DNA of 64,000 nt. Origin: Aulosira sp. FACHB-615 (GTDB lineage Bacteria; Cyanobacteriota; Cyanobacteriia; Cyanobacteriales; Nostocaceae). The notes below the pieces were generated by a model, which worked only from the letters and a program-made list of their open reading frames with translations, was not told where the DNA came from and made no database searches. The DNA is taken from NCBI RefSeq assembly GCF_014698045.1, contig NZ_JACJSE010000004.1:248001-312000 (forward strand), given 5' to 3'. Shown here in pieces: positions 18,407 to 26,915 of the stretch (its first letter is position 1; each line of letters starts with the position of its first letter). Position numbers and translations under genes: made by a program.

Positions 18407-19192
18407 TTACATTTGATCTAGTTGCTTGCGTAGAGATTCCAACTCAGCGTCAACAACTTCATTGGTTTGGGGAGGGGTAGTTTGGGAAGGAGTTGTTTGC
18501 TGTGGTGGTAGTTGGGGTTGATTTGGGGGGCTGGCGGGTGCTAGTGAAGCTTTTAAAGCTGCCAATTCATCATCAACATCACTTCCTGCTTCTAAACGGG
18601 CAAACTGACTTTCTAAATCAGCACCAGCTAATTCTGCGGCGGATTGGGCGCGAGCTTCTTGCATCAGGACTTTTTCTTCCATCCGCTCAAAAGCTGCCAT
18701 TGCACTGCTGCTGTTCATCCCACGTACCATACCTTCGAGTTGCTCTTGGGCTTTAGCGGTAGTAATCCGCGCTTTGAGCATTTCTTTTTTGGTTTTGGCT
18801 TCGGAGATTTTGCTTTCTAGCTGAATTAAATTACGTTTAAGAGTTTCAACTTGGGCGACTTGCTGATCTAAACTGGCTTTGAGGGCTGTAACAGTATCGT
18901 TAAAAGTTTTTTTCCGTTCTAGGGCTTGACGTGCCAAGTTTTCATCGCCTTTTTGCAGTGCTAATTGGGCGTTGCGCTGCCATTTATTAACTTCGTTGAG
19001 ATTGTCGTTGTACTGTTTTTCAGTCCGTTTTTGAGCAGCGATCGCTTGAGCAACACCTTGTTTCAACTGTACCAAGTCTTCCTGCATTTCCAGAACTGCT
19101 TGCTCTAGCATTTTTTCTGGATCTTCAGCTTTATTTACCAAGTCATTGATATTGGCACTGACGACTCGTTTAATCCGATCAAATAATCCCAT
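18407..19192 (-). CDS. vipp1: Vipp1/IM30, membrane-remodelling ESCRT-III-like protein
   Basis: A 261-residue PspA/IM30 family protein. It has the amphipathic amino helix (MGLFDRIKRVVSANINDLV), the AEDPEKMLEQAVLEMQEDLVQL hallmark, then long coiled-coil helices to about residue 215. A proline/glutamine-rich linker and an extra carboxyl helix (NEVVDAELESLRKQLDQM) follow. That last helix is what separates Vipp1 from PspA, so I call this the Vipp1 paralog. It assembles rings and rods that shape and protect thylakoid and plasma membranes. The PspA paralog is directly upstream on the same strand, 160 bases away. Confidence 0.9.
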   Translation of the reverse strand: MGLFDRIKRVVSANINDLVNKAEDPEKMLEQAVLEMQEDLVQLKQGVAQAIAAQKRTEKQYNDNLNEVNKWQRNAQLALQKGDENLARQALERKKTFNDTVTALKASLDQQVAQVETLKRNLIQLESKISEAKTKKEMLKARITTAKAQEQLEGMVRGMNSSSAMAAFERMEEKVLMQEARAQSAAELAGADLESQFARLEAGSDVDDELAALKASLAPASPPNQPQLPPQQTTPSQTTPPQTNEVVDAELESLRKQLDQM

Positions 19193-19352
19193 AATTACTT
19201 TTCCTTTGGCAGTTTCGGTACTTGGATGAACAGTTAAGGTTTTTACTATGTAATAGTTTCTTATTTAAATGTAATCTTTCTGGTTTGGTTCGGTACCCCC
19301 CGATACCCCATAATTGCTAAGATATACCCTATTCATAGCAATTGACCAGTTT

Positions 19353-20060
19353 TTAAGACTCTGGAGTTTGGGGCAATTGCCGTAGTGGTGTATTGTCTGA
19401 TTCATGGAGTACTTGTTGTTTCATACTGGCCAATTCCGCATCAATACTGTTACCAGATTCTAGGGAAGTAAATTGTTTTTGTAAGTCATCGCTATCTAGT
19501 TGCGAGATGGCATCTGATTGCGCTTCTATTTGCAATACTTTTTCTTCCATCCGCTCAAAAGCATTCAAACTACTAGTCGCGGAAACACCACTCAGCATTT
19601 CTTGGAGTTTATAAGATGCTTCCGCCGAACGGGCGCGGGCGATATACATATCTTTTTTAGTTTTGGCTTCCGAGATTTTAGCCTCTAGCGATCGCATATC
19701 TGTTTTCAGACGGTTGACAATTTCTGTTTGTTGCCCAATTTGATTCGACAAAGATGTGGCAGTTTCTTGGTAAGCACGACGTTTTGTCAAAGCTTCTCTG
19801 GCTAGAATTTCATTGCCTTGTTCTATGGCGAGTTGAGCGTTACGATACCATTTTTCTGCCGCCGCTTGGGCTGCTATGGCTTGGCGTTCTGTACGTTTTT
19901 GGGTAGCAATTGCCTGCGCTACACCTTGTCGTAATCGCACTAAATTGTCTTGCATTTCGGCGACGGCTTGTTCCAAAAGTTTTTCTGGATCTTCTGCACT
20001 GCCTATCAGACTATTTAAGTTAGCCCGAATCACCCGCAGGATACGCTTGATTAATTCCAT
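19353..20060 (-). CDS. pspA: PspA/IM30-family phage shock protein A
   Basis: A 235-residue paralog of the neighbouring Vipp1. It has the same amino helix (MELIKRILRVIRANLNSLI), the AEDPEKLLEQAVAEMQDNLVRLRQG block and the coiled coil, but no separate carboxyl helix after the linker. This pattern marks PspA rather than Vipp1. PspA coats stressed plasma membrane and limits proton leakage. The tandem pspA-vipp1 order suggests an old duplication. No pspBC-type genes are present. Transcription is probably from 20061-20150, where no specific motif is evident. Confidence 0.88.
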   Translation of the reverse strand: MELIKRILRVIRANLNSLIGSAEDPEKLLEQAVAEMQDNLVRLRQGVAQAIATQKRTERQAIAAQAAAEKWYRNAQLAIEQGNEILAREALTKRRAYQETATSLSNQIGQQTEIVNRLKTDMRSLEAKISEAKTKKDMYIARARSAEASYKLQEMLSGVSATSSLNAFERMEEKVLQIEAQSDAISQLDSDDLQKQFTSLESGNSIDAELASMKQQVLHESDNTPLRQLPQTPES

Positions 20061-20150
20061 TTCAGCTCTCCATTCACTTTTTGCCAGTCAACAGGCAGAG
20101 CATATTCTTGATATTTTCCCCATCCTATCTTAGATGTAGATCACTTAGTT

Positions 20151-21374
20151 TCACTGCACCCGTGCTTTAATTCCTTTAGCTTGTAGTTCTTGTAATCGTT
20201 GTGCAACCTGTTCTTTGGTTTTTAAAGCAGCAAGATGAATCAGTTTATTGTCACCCGATAAATAAGCATCAGGAACTATTTGCTTGGCAGTCGCAAAACT
20301 GCGATCGCCTTCATTATCCATAACAATGTGATAAAACCCATCTGCTGCGGGTTTGATTTCGCTATTTACCTGGGGTGTAGTGACGAGAGGCTGTGTTGTG
20401 GGGATGGGTGATACATTCAATGGCTGTACTGGCTGCACCTCTGGTAAAGGATTAACTGCTGGTGGGGCAATTACCACAGGTGGATTTACAGGTGCGGCCG
20501 CATTTGGGGGAGTTTTTGGTTGTAAACCAACAATATCGTTAGGATCTTTCAGTTCGGGAAATTCTTTTGCCGCTAAGTTGGGATATTTGGGTATGGGAGT
20601 GAGTTCGGTTTGTTCTGGGGGCTGAGATTGGCTGGCGGCTGACTGAGTCTGGGTTGGATTGGTATTAGTTGCAGAATTTCTGTTAAATATTTTATCGAAA
20701 CTCAACTGCGGCAAGCTTTTGGGATTAAAAACTACATAGCCCAATGTCAGACTAGCCATCAACAATAGCAACATAGAGCCGATACCCAAAGGCGATAGCA
20801 AACTATCTTGAGAATTACTGGGTGGCTTGGTTGGTTGTGGTTGTTCATCATTGAGACTCCGCAACAAGGCCTCACTGGATTCTAAGTAATCATCTGGCTG
20901 AGTCGGAGTTTCTTTCGTTGACATCAAATTTTCACTTTCAGCCGCCTTGACAGTTGCAGGCACGATACTGCTAGTTGACTTGGGTGATGGTAGGGGAATT
21001 TGAGTTTGCTGGGAATCGGTAAAAGATGTTGGCTGGGGTGGAGTTGTTATTTCAGTCTTGGCTACTGTGACCGGTTTTTCGATAGACACTTCCGTCACAG
21101 GTGCAGGCGGTATACTGGGTTTAACTTCTGTGACAGGTAGCTGAGTTTTGCCAGTTAATGCCGTGATTGCTGTTGTATTTTGGAGTTGAGTGTTAACGTT
21201 ACTACCTGTTTGGGCTTGATAAGCTGTCTTGGCTGCTATACGTGAACGACGGTATCTAGCCAACTCTTGGTCTAGCTGCACTTCTAAACTGGCCAGGGCT
21301 GCGGCTAGTGCTGGCTTCAACTCAGGTGTTTTAGATAATTGAATACCGGAATCTATCGGCGAGTTTTGACTCAT
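20151..21374 (-). CDS. Proline-rich single-pass membrane protein, SPOR-like end
   Basis: A 407-residue protein. The amino part of about 200 residues is cytosolic, low-complexity and rich in Thr/Pro/Gln. One membrane helix follows (LGIGSMLLLLMASLTLGYVVF, about residues 197-217), then a proline-rich periplasmic linker. The compact end domain begins GFYHIVMDNEGDRSFATAKQIVPDAYL and ends LQELQAKGIKARVQ. That last domain has the beta-alpha-beta look of SPOR (septal peptidoglycan-binding) domains, which bind denuded glycan at division sites. I infer a cell-wall or division role with modest confidence. It is divergent from the DciA-like gene 126 bases away. Confidence 0.6.
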   Translation of the reverse strand: MSQNSPIDSGIQLSKTPELKPALAAALASLEVQLDQELARYRRSRIAAKTAYQAQTGSNVNTQLQNTTAITALTGKTQLPVTEVKPSIPPAPVTEVSIEKPVTVAKTEITTPPQPTSFTDSQQTQIPLPSPKSTSSIVPATVKAAESENLMSTKETPTQPDDYLESSEALLRSLNDEQPQPTKPPSNSQDSLLSPLGIGSMLLLLMASLTLGYVVFNPKSLPQLSFDKIFNRNSATNTNPTQTQSAASQSQPPEQTELTPIPKYPNLAAKEFPELKDPNDIVGLQPKTPPNAAAPVNPPVVIAPPAVNPLPEVQPVQPLNVSPIPTTQPLVTTPQVNSEIKPAADGFYHIVMDNEGDRSFATAKQIVPDAYLSGDNKLIHLAALKTKEQVAQRLQELQAKGIKARVQ

Positions 21375-21500
21375 TACCTGTCTGCCTCAAACCTAGACTG
21401 TTAGTTTAACTTTAGATAATTTGTGCTAATGGTAGCGAAAAATTTCTCATCACTATAGACTTTCTTGAACTATCTTGAATTTCAGCACTTGGAAGTAAAG

Positions 21501-22043
21501 ATGTCTTTGAAATCAGTCAATGATATTTTAGGCTGTTTAGAACAGCAAGCCAGATGGCAAGAACAGCCATTTCAAAAAGTGCTGCATTTTTGGGCAGAGG
21601 TGGTAGGTGCAGTAGCCGCTAAACATACCCAACCAATCATGATTCAGCGAGATGTTTTGCGTGTGGCAACTTCCAGTGCGGCTTGGGCGCAAAATCTCGC
21701 TTTCAAACGCCAAATTATTCTTTTAAATTTAAATCCAAAGTTACCTGCGCCGTTGGTTGATATTCGCTTCTCTACGGCTGGCTGGCAAAATTCATCAGCC
21801 AAACCCCAACTAACCACAAATTTACCCCAAGAACATCCTAGTTATCTGGGAAAGGCGGGTGCTGTTCAAATTGATGCTGCGCCTTTACAGGAAACTCCTC
21901 AAACAGCTTTTGGGGAATGGGCGAAAAAAATGCAAATGCGATCGCATAATTTACCTTTGTGTCCCCAATGTCATTCTCCCACACCTCCAGGCGAACTCCA
22001 TCGCTGGCAAGTTTGCGCTATTTGTGCATCTAAGCAGTTTTAA
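21501..22043 (+). CDS. DUF721/DciA-like protein with zinc-ribbon tail
   Basis: A 180-residue protein. The frame is open from a TTG at 21465, but the GGAAG ribosome site lies just before the ATG at 21501 (MSLKSVNDIL), so I start there. Residues 1-95 are the DUF721 domain (ILGCLEQQARWQEQPFQKVL, VLRVATSSAAWAQNLAFKRQ), the family of DciA, which loads the replicative helicase DnaB in most bacteria. The end has two Cys pairs, LCPQCHSPTPPGELHR and VCAIC, which form a likely zinc ribbon not found in typical DciA. It is probably cytosolic. A role in replication initiation is inferred from the family only. Confidence 0.72.
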   Translation: MSLKSVNDILGCLEQQARWQEQPFQKVLHFWAEVVGAVAAKHTQPIMIQRDVLRVATSSAAWAQNLAFKRQIILLNLNPKLPAPLVDIRFSTAGWQNSSAKPQLTTNLPQEHPSYLGKAGAVQIDAAPLQETPQTAFGEWAKKMQMRSHNLPLCPQCHSPTPPGELHRWQVCAICASKQF

Positions 22044-22068
22044 AACCTGCCTCACTCCTGAATATGTC

Positions 22069-22178
22069 AGGACTTACGCACAAAGATTATCTGTGGAGAT
22101 TGGGTGTAAGGGTGAAAGGGTTTGGGGTGTAAGGATTTTGAATCAGTACACACGCCACTTGGCTCAAATATGAGTCCT
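22069..22178. repeat. Dispersed MITE-like repeat, copy 4
   Basis: AGGACTTACGCACAAAGATT at the left, then TGGAGATTGGGTGTAAGGGT, ending with the degenerate right end TGAGTCCT. It follows the DciA-like gene. Confidence 0.65.
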
Positions 22179-23171
22179 ATATGTAAACAATATTTAATAA
22201 AATTGATATTTTTACAAAAAAAATCGCAAAGCTTTTGTAAATTTCATATTCTCTATAGGTTTCCTGGAAAATACTTAAGAAATCTAGAGTTAATTTTTGG
22301 CGCTTCCATAAACAGTTAGAAATTATTAACTGGAGTTATGCCTTGAGATTCCTCCCCAAAAATCAAGTTTGGGCTGACATAGCAATCCTCAATGATTTAT
22401 AAACATCTCTCTTCCTTGTCTACCTTGTCTCCCTTATCTGTGTTGCTCAAATATCAAATAGGAATGCCATAACATCGCATACCATTTTGGATTGGAAATA
22501 GCAGCCTACATTTATAGGAATCATATTTGATTTATGAAAAAAATCAGTACACCCAGATCAGCCGTCTTTCCTACTCCCTACTCCCCATTCCCTACTCCCT
22601 GCTTACACAACTAGATTCAGAAATCAAACCGTATTCCTATAGCTAGGAGTTTAACTAAAATTTTTACCAGGATTTTAGGTAACGTCCATACTCAAACTTT
22701 CCCTGGTTATCTCCGTTCTGAGTACTGATTGACACATCACAATTTTTATTTTTAACGCAACTCAGGACTGAATTGAGTAAACATTATTTCTCAGTCTAGC
22801 AATTTTCCCTGATGCCATCTCAGTAAGAACTATGTAAGTTTCAACTCAAATAGCTACATTAAATACACAATTTTATCGTTAACTAGCTATATAAGGTGTC
22901 AAAAAAAATTAAAGTTAAACCCAGCTTAAATCTAAACTTTTAGTTTTAGCCTTGATCCCTAGCTTGTTTGAGCTAAAAACTAGTAGGTAAATACTTTACC
23001 AATCATTTACAAATATAACAAGATTCTAAAAACATCCTGAAGTTTATTTTTCTGTTGGGATCGCTAGAACCTAGAGTAAATAATCATTTGTTGGCAATAT
23101 TACGTATTTATATCTAGGAGCAAAATATAAACATATCAACCAGCCCTGAACAGCACGAAAGATGAACTCAA
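22179..23171. other. Gene-free region with repeats
   Basis: About 1 kb of AT-rich DNA with no supported gene. It holds one element with inverted ends (22513-22641) and heptamer repeats at 22568-22612. I saw no tRNA fold, riboswitch or terminator that I could defend. The last part (23041-23171) should contain the promoter of the next gene. Confidence 0.5.
22513..22641. repeat. MITE-like element with 21-bp inverted ends
   Basis: TATAGGAATCATATTTGATTT at the left and the complement of TATAGGAATACGGTTTGATTT at the right agree at 17 of 21 bases. The centre contains ACTCCC-type heptamer repeats. Related half-ends (TCATATTTGATTTGTG) also occur near 43725. Confidence 0.5.
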
Positions 23172-23507
23172 ATGAAACCGATAAAATTTTTGACATCTGC
23201 CTGTAGATATTGTCGTCATTACAAACCAGAAGGTCGCCGTGGCGGAACTTGTCAACAGTTGGGAGCGCATGTGCAAGCCAGTTGGAAAGCTTGCGCCTTA
23301 GCGATCCCACCTTTTGCTCCTTCTTGGGAAACTTTAGAAGACTCTTGGAGTTTGCCAGATGGAACACCTGTTTTAGATGGTGTTCATTCTCTAGTTTCTG
23401 TGGCAGACAATATAACAGTTGTGCCTATAGAAGAAATAGCTAATTTAATTCCTGAAGAGACTGAGGCTAAAACAGTAAGTGCTAATTTAGCAACTATTTC
23501 TTATTAA
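23172..23507 (+). CDS. Small cysteine-rich hypothetical protein
   Basis: A 111-residue protein. Its amino half has four cysteines: ACRYCRHYKPEGRRGGTCQQ and, 18 residues further on, WKAC. A metal site (zinc or iron-sulfur) is possible. The rest reads LAIPPFAPSWETLEDSW and ends in an acidic tail. The Arg/Gly/Cys block looks conserved, because it is compact and its codon use fits the genome. There is no signal peptide or membrane helix. I know this type only as a cyanobacterial hypothetical protein and cannot assign a function. A hairpin terminator follows 70 bases later. Confidence 0.6.
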   Translation: MKPIKFLTSACRYCRHYKPEGRRGGTCQQLGAHVQASWKACALAIPPFAPSWETLEDSWSLPDGTPVLDGVHSLVSVADNITVVPIEEIANLIPEETEAKTVSANLATISY

Positions 23508-23576
23508 ACTCAGTTTATAGACATTAAAAAAATATTTCTCTTAAAAATTGCTAGTGCTGTAAACTTTGACATTTGG

Positions 23577-23625
23577 AAAAATCGCACCTGATACCAATTG
23601 TGGTATAGCTGGAGGTGCGATTTTT
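23577..23625. terminator. Two-way terminator between hypothetical gene and menB
   Basis: AAAATCGCACCT and AGGTGCGATTTT form a long stem with an inner ATACCA/TGGTAT hairpin. T runs on both sides suit convergent transcripts from the left (+) and from menB (-). Confidence 0.75.
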
Positions 23626-23632
23626 GCCATTT

Positions 23633-24466
23633 TTAAGGTAGCCAAGGGAAAGAGCGAAAATTAGGCGATCGCTTTTCTAAAAATGCTTGCTTACCTTCTG
23701 CACCTTCTTCAGTCATGTAATAAAGTAAAGTTGCATTCCCCGCCAGTTCTTGTAAACCTGCTTGTCCATCACAATCGGCGTTAAATGCAGCTTTCAGACA
23801 GCGAATGGCAATGGGGCTTTTTTGTAAAATTTCTTGCGCCCATTGAACACCTTCATTTTCTAATTCTTCTACAGGCACAATACAGTTAATTAAACCCATA
23901 TCCAGGGCTTGTTGAGCATCATATTGCCGACAGAGAAACCAAATTTCTCGTGCTTTTTTCTGCCCAACACTGCGGGCGAGATAACTAGCCCCAAAACCAC
24001 CATCAAAACTGCCGACTTTGGGGCCAGTTTGACCAAAAATAGCATTATCAGCTGCAATGGTGAGGTCGCAAATCAAATGTAAAACATGCCCACCACCGAT
24101 CGCATATCCCGCGACTAAAGCAATTACCACTTTTGGCATCGAACGGATCAATCGCTGTAAATCCAGCACATTCAAGCGAGGAATTCCCGCATCATCAACA
24201 TAACCCGCTTGTCCTCGCACACTTTGATCACCACCAGCACAAAAAGCGTACTTGCCATCAGTGTGAGGGCCAGCCCCAGTAAATAGAACTACCCCAATAC
24301 TTGTATCTTCACGGGCATCACAAAAGGCATCGTAGAGTTCAAAGACTGTCTTTGGGCGGAAAGCATTGCGTTTATGGGGACGGTTGATGGTGATTTTTGC
24401 AATACCATCGGTTTTGTGATACAGGATATCTTCGTAGGTTTTGACAGATTGCCAGTTAACTTGCAT
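23633..24466 (-). CDS. menB: 1,4-dihydroxy-2-naphthoyl-CoA synthase
   Basis: A crotonase-family enzyme of 277 residues that closes the second ring of the naphthoquinone from o-succinylbenzoyl-CoA. In cyanobacteria the pathway makes phylloquinone, the A1 acceptor of photosystem I. Motifs visible: ITINRPHKRNAFRPKTVFEL, the oxyanion loop FCAGGDQSVRGQAGYVDD, VAGYAIGGGHVLHLICDLTIA with the GGG turn, and QTGPKVGSFDGGFGASYLAR. The last Asp-containing loop and the YYMTEEGAEGKQAFLEKRSP end are MenB hallmarks. menD lies upstream on the same strand with a 505-base repeat-rich gap. Confidence 0.95.
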   Translation of the reverse strand: MQVNWQSVKTYEDILYHKTDGIAKITINRPHKRNAFRPKTVFELYDAFCDAREDTSIGVVLFTGAGPHTDGKYAFCAGGDQSVRGQAGYVDDAGIPRLNVLDLQRLIRSMPKVVIALVAGYAIGGGHVLHLICDLTIAADNAIFGQTGPKVGSFDGGFGASYLARSVGQKKAREIWFLCRQYDAQQALDMGLINCIVPVEELENEGVQWAQEILQKSPIAIRCLKAAFNADCDGQAGLQELAGNATLLYYMTEEGAEGKQAFLEKRSPNFRSFPWLP

Positions 24467-24582
24467 GAGAATGAATTGCGCTATCGTGCTTGAGAATTTT
24501 ATCGCGGACTGAGAAGCGATCGCTAAATTACTTTCAAATCAAAAGATGTACTAAGTAAGTGGACACAATTATTTAGAAGACG

Positions 24583-24745
24583 CATTTCGACTGCGCTCAA
24601 TGCTCGATCAGCTGGCTAGAAGAGGGTTGAGTTTCGACTTCGCTCAACTCCCGCGAAGCGATGTACTTAGCCTGTCGAAGTTTGGATACTGAGCGCAGTC
24701 GAAGTTTGGATACTGAGCGCAGTCGAAGTATCCAAACCCGGTCAT
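24583..24745. repeat. CGACTGCGCTCA-type repeat cluster
   Basis: Contains two perfect tandem copies of a 24-base unit (24681-24704 and 24705-24728, beginning TTTGGATACTGAGCGCAGTC) plus inverted copies of TCGACTGCGCTCA and TCGACTTCGCTCA around them. This type of repeat is common in Nostoc intergenic DNA. The rest of 24467-24971 holds no gene that I can support. Confidence 0.65.
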
Positions 24746-24971
24746 CTCAAATTAGGTTTAATTTAGTCCTTCTACTTATCACTGTGTAGGTAAAGGGGCA
24801 AGGGTGAAAAAGAGGCTAGTACAACAAGGCAAAAGTCAAAAGGAAAAAGAAAGAATATTGATAATACCAGCGTTTTAGCAATTTCTTCTGGTCTGTTTAT
24901 TTACGCCGACCTGTATTAGTTTAACTATCGATTTTTTGAGACTGTGCGCGAAACAAAAAACATCTCACTAA

Positions 24972-26693
24972 TCAGCAACGCCCAAATTTTCCTAGATTTT
25001 CCTGTCGCCATTTAGCATCAGCTTTCCGATTTGTCTGCACCTCTAAAACTCTGATTCCTTGAGTTGGTAACGAATTTAGTTTTCCCTGTAACTCTTCCCA
25101 AGAAGTAATTAATTCGTGCTGTACACTGTATGTAGCACACAATTGAGCAAAATTAATATCTTGGGGTGTGCCGAAAAATTCTTCAAAAGGTGGGTCGAAT
25201 TTGGCGATAGGTAACATTTCAAAAATACCGCCGCCGTTGTTATTAATTAAAATAATTGTGAGATGACCGACAAATTTATTGCGGATTAAAAAACCATTGG
25301 TGTCATGTAATAATGCTAAATCTCCTGTCAACATCACACTGCTTTGTTGACGATGGGCAATTCCTAACGCAGTGGATAATGTGCCATCAATCCCATTCGC
25401 ACCACGGTTAAAATATGTCCGTACTCTTAAATTATTCGGTCGCCAAAAATACTCTACATCTCGCACAGGCATACTATTGGCAATAAAAAACGGTGTTACT
25501 GGGGGTAATGTTTGAGACAACAACCAAGCTGCTTTCCCTTCAAATAAATTCTCCATTGTCGTCATCGTCTGGTCAACGGCAGTCCTGACTTTTGCTTCTG
25601 CAATACACCAATTTTGCAGATATTCCGATGGCGAATTTTGATTGTCACTTCCCCTGATATCTAAAGTTTCGACACTGATTCGTAAATGTGTGGTTTTGCC
25701 GTGGAGGGGGTCAAGATTTTGGTCACTGGGGTCAATTATCCAGCGTTGGGCTTGTGTCGTATTCAACCAAGTCCGTAGTTCTTTACTGGTAGGCATATCT
25801 CCTACCTGAATGACCATTTTGGGTGCTAACTGCTTTGCCAATTGCTGATTACGTAAAATCAGGTCGTAGGTGGAAATTAAATAGGGGTTGAGGTCGGCGT
25901 AATTTCTCAGTGGTGAGAGTCCCTCAGCCAGAACAGGCCATTGCAGCGTTTGGGAAAGTTTAGCGATCGCTCTACAATAATTTTCAGGATTTTGTGGTTG
26001 GGCAACTCCGGCAATAATTACACCGCGATCGCAATTTTGCCATGCTGGGGGAGTAGGCAGTGTGGTATGGGGAGTAGAAATATTATTGGTAACGGCTGAG
26101 AAGAATTCTTCTGGGTCAAACTGAAAGTCAGTACCATCGGGAACTGGCGCAAGGGGGTCACGGAAGGGAATATTTAAATGTACTACCCCTGGCGTTGATA
26201 TTTGCATTCTCTCCCAGGCATACATTACCATTTGCCGCAAATAAGCCAGCATTTCTGTATTTGCCGAAGGTAAGGCTAACTCAGTTTGCCAGTTGGGATA
26301 ACTACCATATAATTTCACTTGGTCGATGGTTTGACCAGAATGACAATCTCGCAGTTCTGGTGGTCTATCAGTTGTTAATACTAAAAGTGGTACGCGGCTT
26401 TCTTTAGCTTCTATGACGGCTGGATAAAAGTTTGCCCCTGCTGTACCCGAAGTACAAACCAGTGCTACAGGTTTTCCGGTGGCTTTAGCTACTCCCAAGG
26501 CAAAAAAAGCCGCAGAACGTTCATCGAGAATAGATATAGCTTCAATATCTGGTACTTGTTGAGCAAAGGCAACTGTTAAAGGTGTAGAACGAGAACCAGG
26601 ACAAATTACAGCACAAGTTAAACCCAGTCGCTTTAATGTCTCCGTTAAGACAAAAGCCCAAATTTGATTAACATTCTTATAGGCGACCAGCAT
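24972..26693 (-). CDS. menD: 2-succinyl-5-enolpyruvyl-6-hydroxy-3-cyclohexene-1-carboxylate synthase
   Basis: Thiamine-diphosphate enzyme that adds a succinic semialdehyde unit from 2-oxoglutarate to isochorismate, the first committed step to phylloquinone. The frame extends to 26768, but the extra 25 residues do not fit the family. The ATG at 26693 (MLVAYKNVNQIWAFVLTETL) gives 573 residues and the normal amino end. Visible blocks are ICPGSRSTPLTVAFAQ, LVCTSGTAGANFYPAVIEA, TTDRPPELRDCHSGQTIDQ and the TPP/Mg motif LTGDLALLHDTNGFL with INNNGGGIFEMLP. It is paired with menB downstream. Confidence 0.94.
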   Translation of the reverse strand: MLVAYKNVNQIWAFVLTETLKRLGLTCAVICPGSRSTPLTVAFAQQVPDIEAISILDERSAAFFALGVAKATGKPVALVCTSGTAGANFYPAVIEAKESRVPLLVLTTDRPPELRDCHSGQTIDQVKLYGSYPNWQTELALPSANTEMLAYLRQMVMYAWERMQISTPGVVHLNIPFRDPLAPVPDGTDFQFDPEEFFSAVTNNISTPHTTLPTPPAWQNCDRGVIIAGVAQPQNPENYCRAIAKLSQTLQWPVLAEGLSPLRNYADLNPYLISTYDLILRNQQLAKQLAPKMVIQVGDMPTSKELRTWLNTTQAQRWIIDPSDQNLDPLHGKTTHLRISVETLDIRGSDNQNSPSEYLQNWCIAEAKVRTAVDQTMTTMENLFEGKAAWLLSQTLPPVTPFFIANSMPVRDVEYFWRPNNLRVRTYFNRGANGIDGTLSTALGIAHRQQSSVMLTGDLALLHDTNGFLIRNKFVGHLTIILINNNGGGIFEMLPIAKFDPPFEEFFGTPQDINFAQLCATYSVQHELITSWEELQGKLNSLPTQGIRVLEVQTNRKADAKWRQENLGKFGRC

Positions 26694-26779
26694 CAAATCC
26701 AAGGTAGCTATCAGACAATATTCAATTTTAAAGGGAACAGGGGACGAGAGTGTGATGCCAAGTTGCAATCTAAAGATAC

Positions 26780-26889
26780 TAGGGAGTAGGGAGTAGGGAG
26801 TGGGGAGTAGGAATAGTATGAGGTGTTCAAAACCCTTAAACCCTACACCTTTTCACCTTTACACCCAATCCCCACAAACAATTTTGGTG
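26780..26889. repeat. GGGAGTA heptamers plus degenerate MITE-like half
   Basis: 26780-26812 is built of GGGAGTA/GGGAGTG units. 26821-26889 (CAAAACCCTTAAACCCTACA, then CACCCAATCCCCACAAACAA) matches the right half of the AGGACTTACGCA repeat family, without a clean inverted end. Confidence 0.5.
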
Positions 26890-26915
26890 TCAACAGCCGC
26901 AATCTCGTAAAAGCG

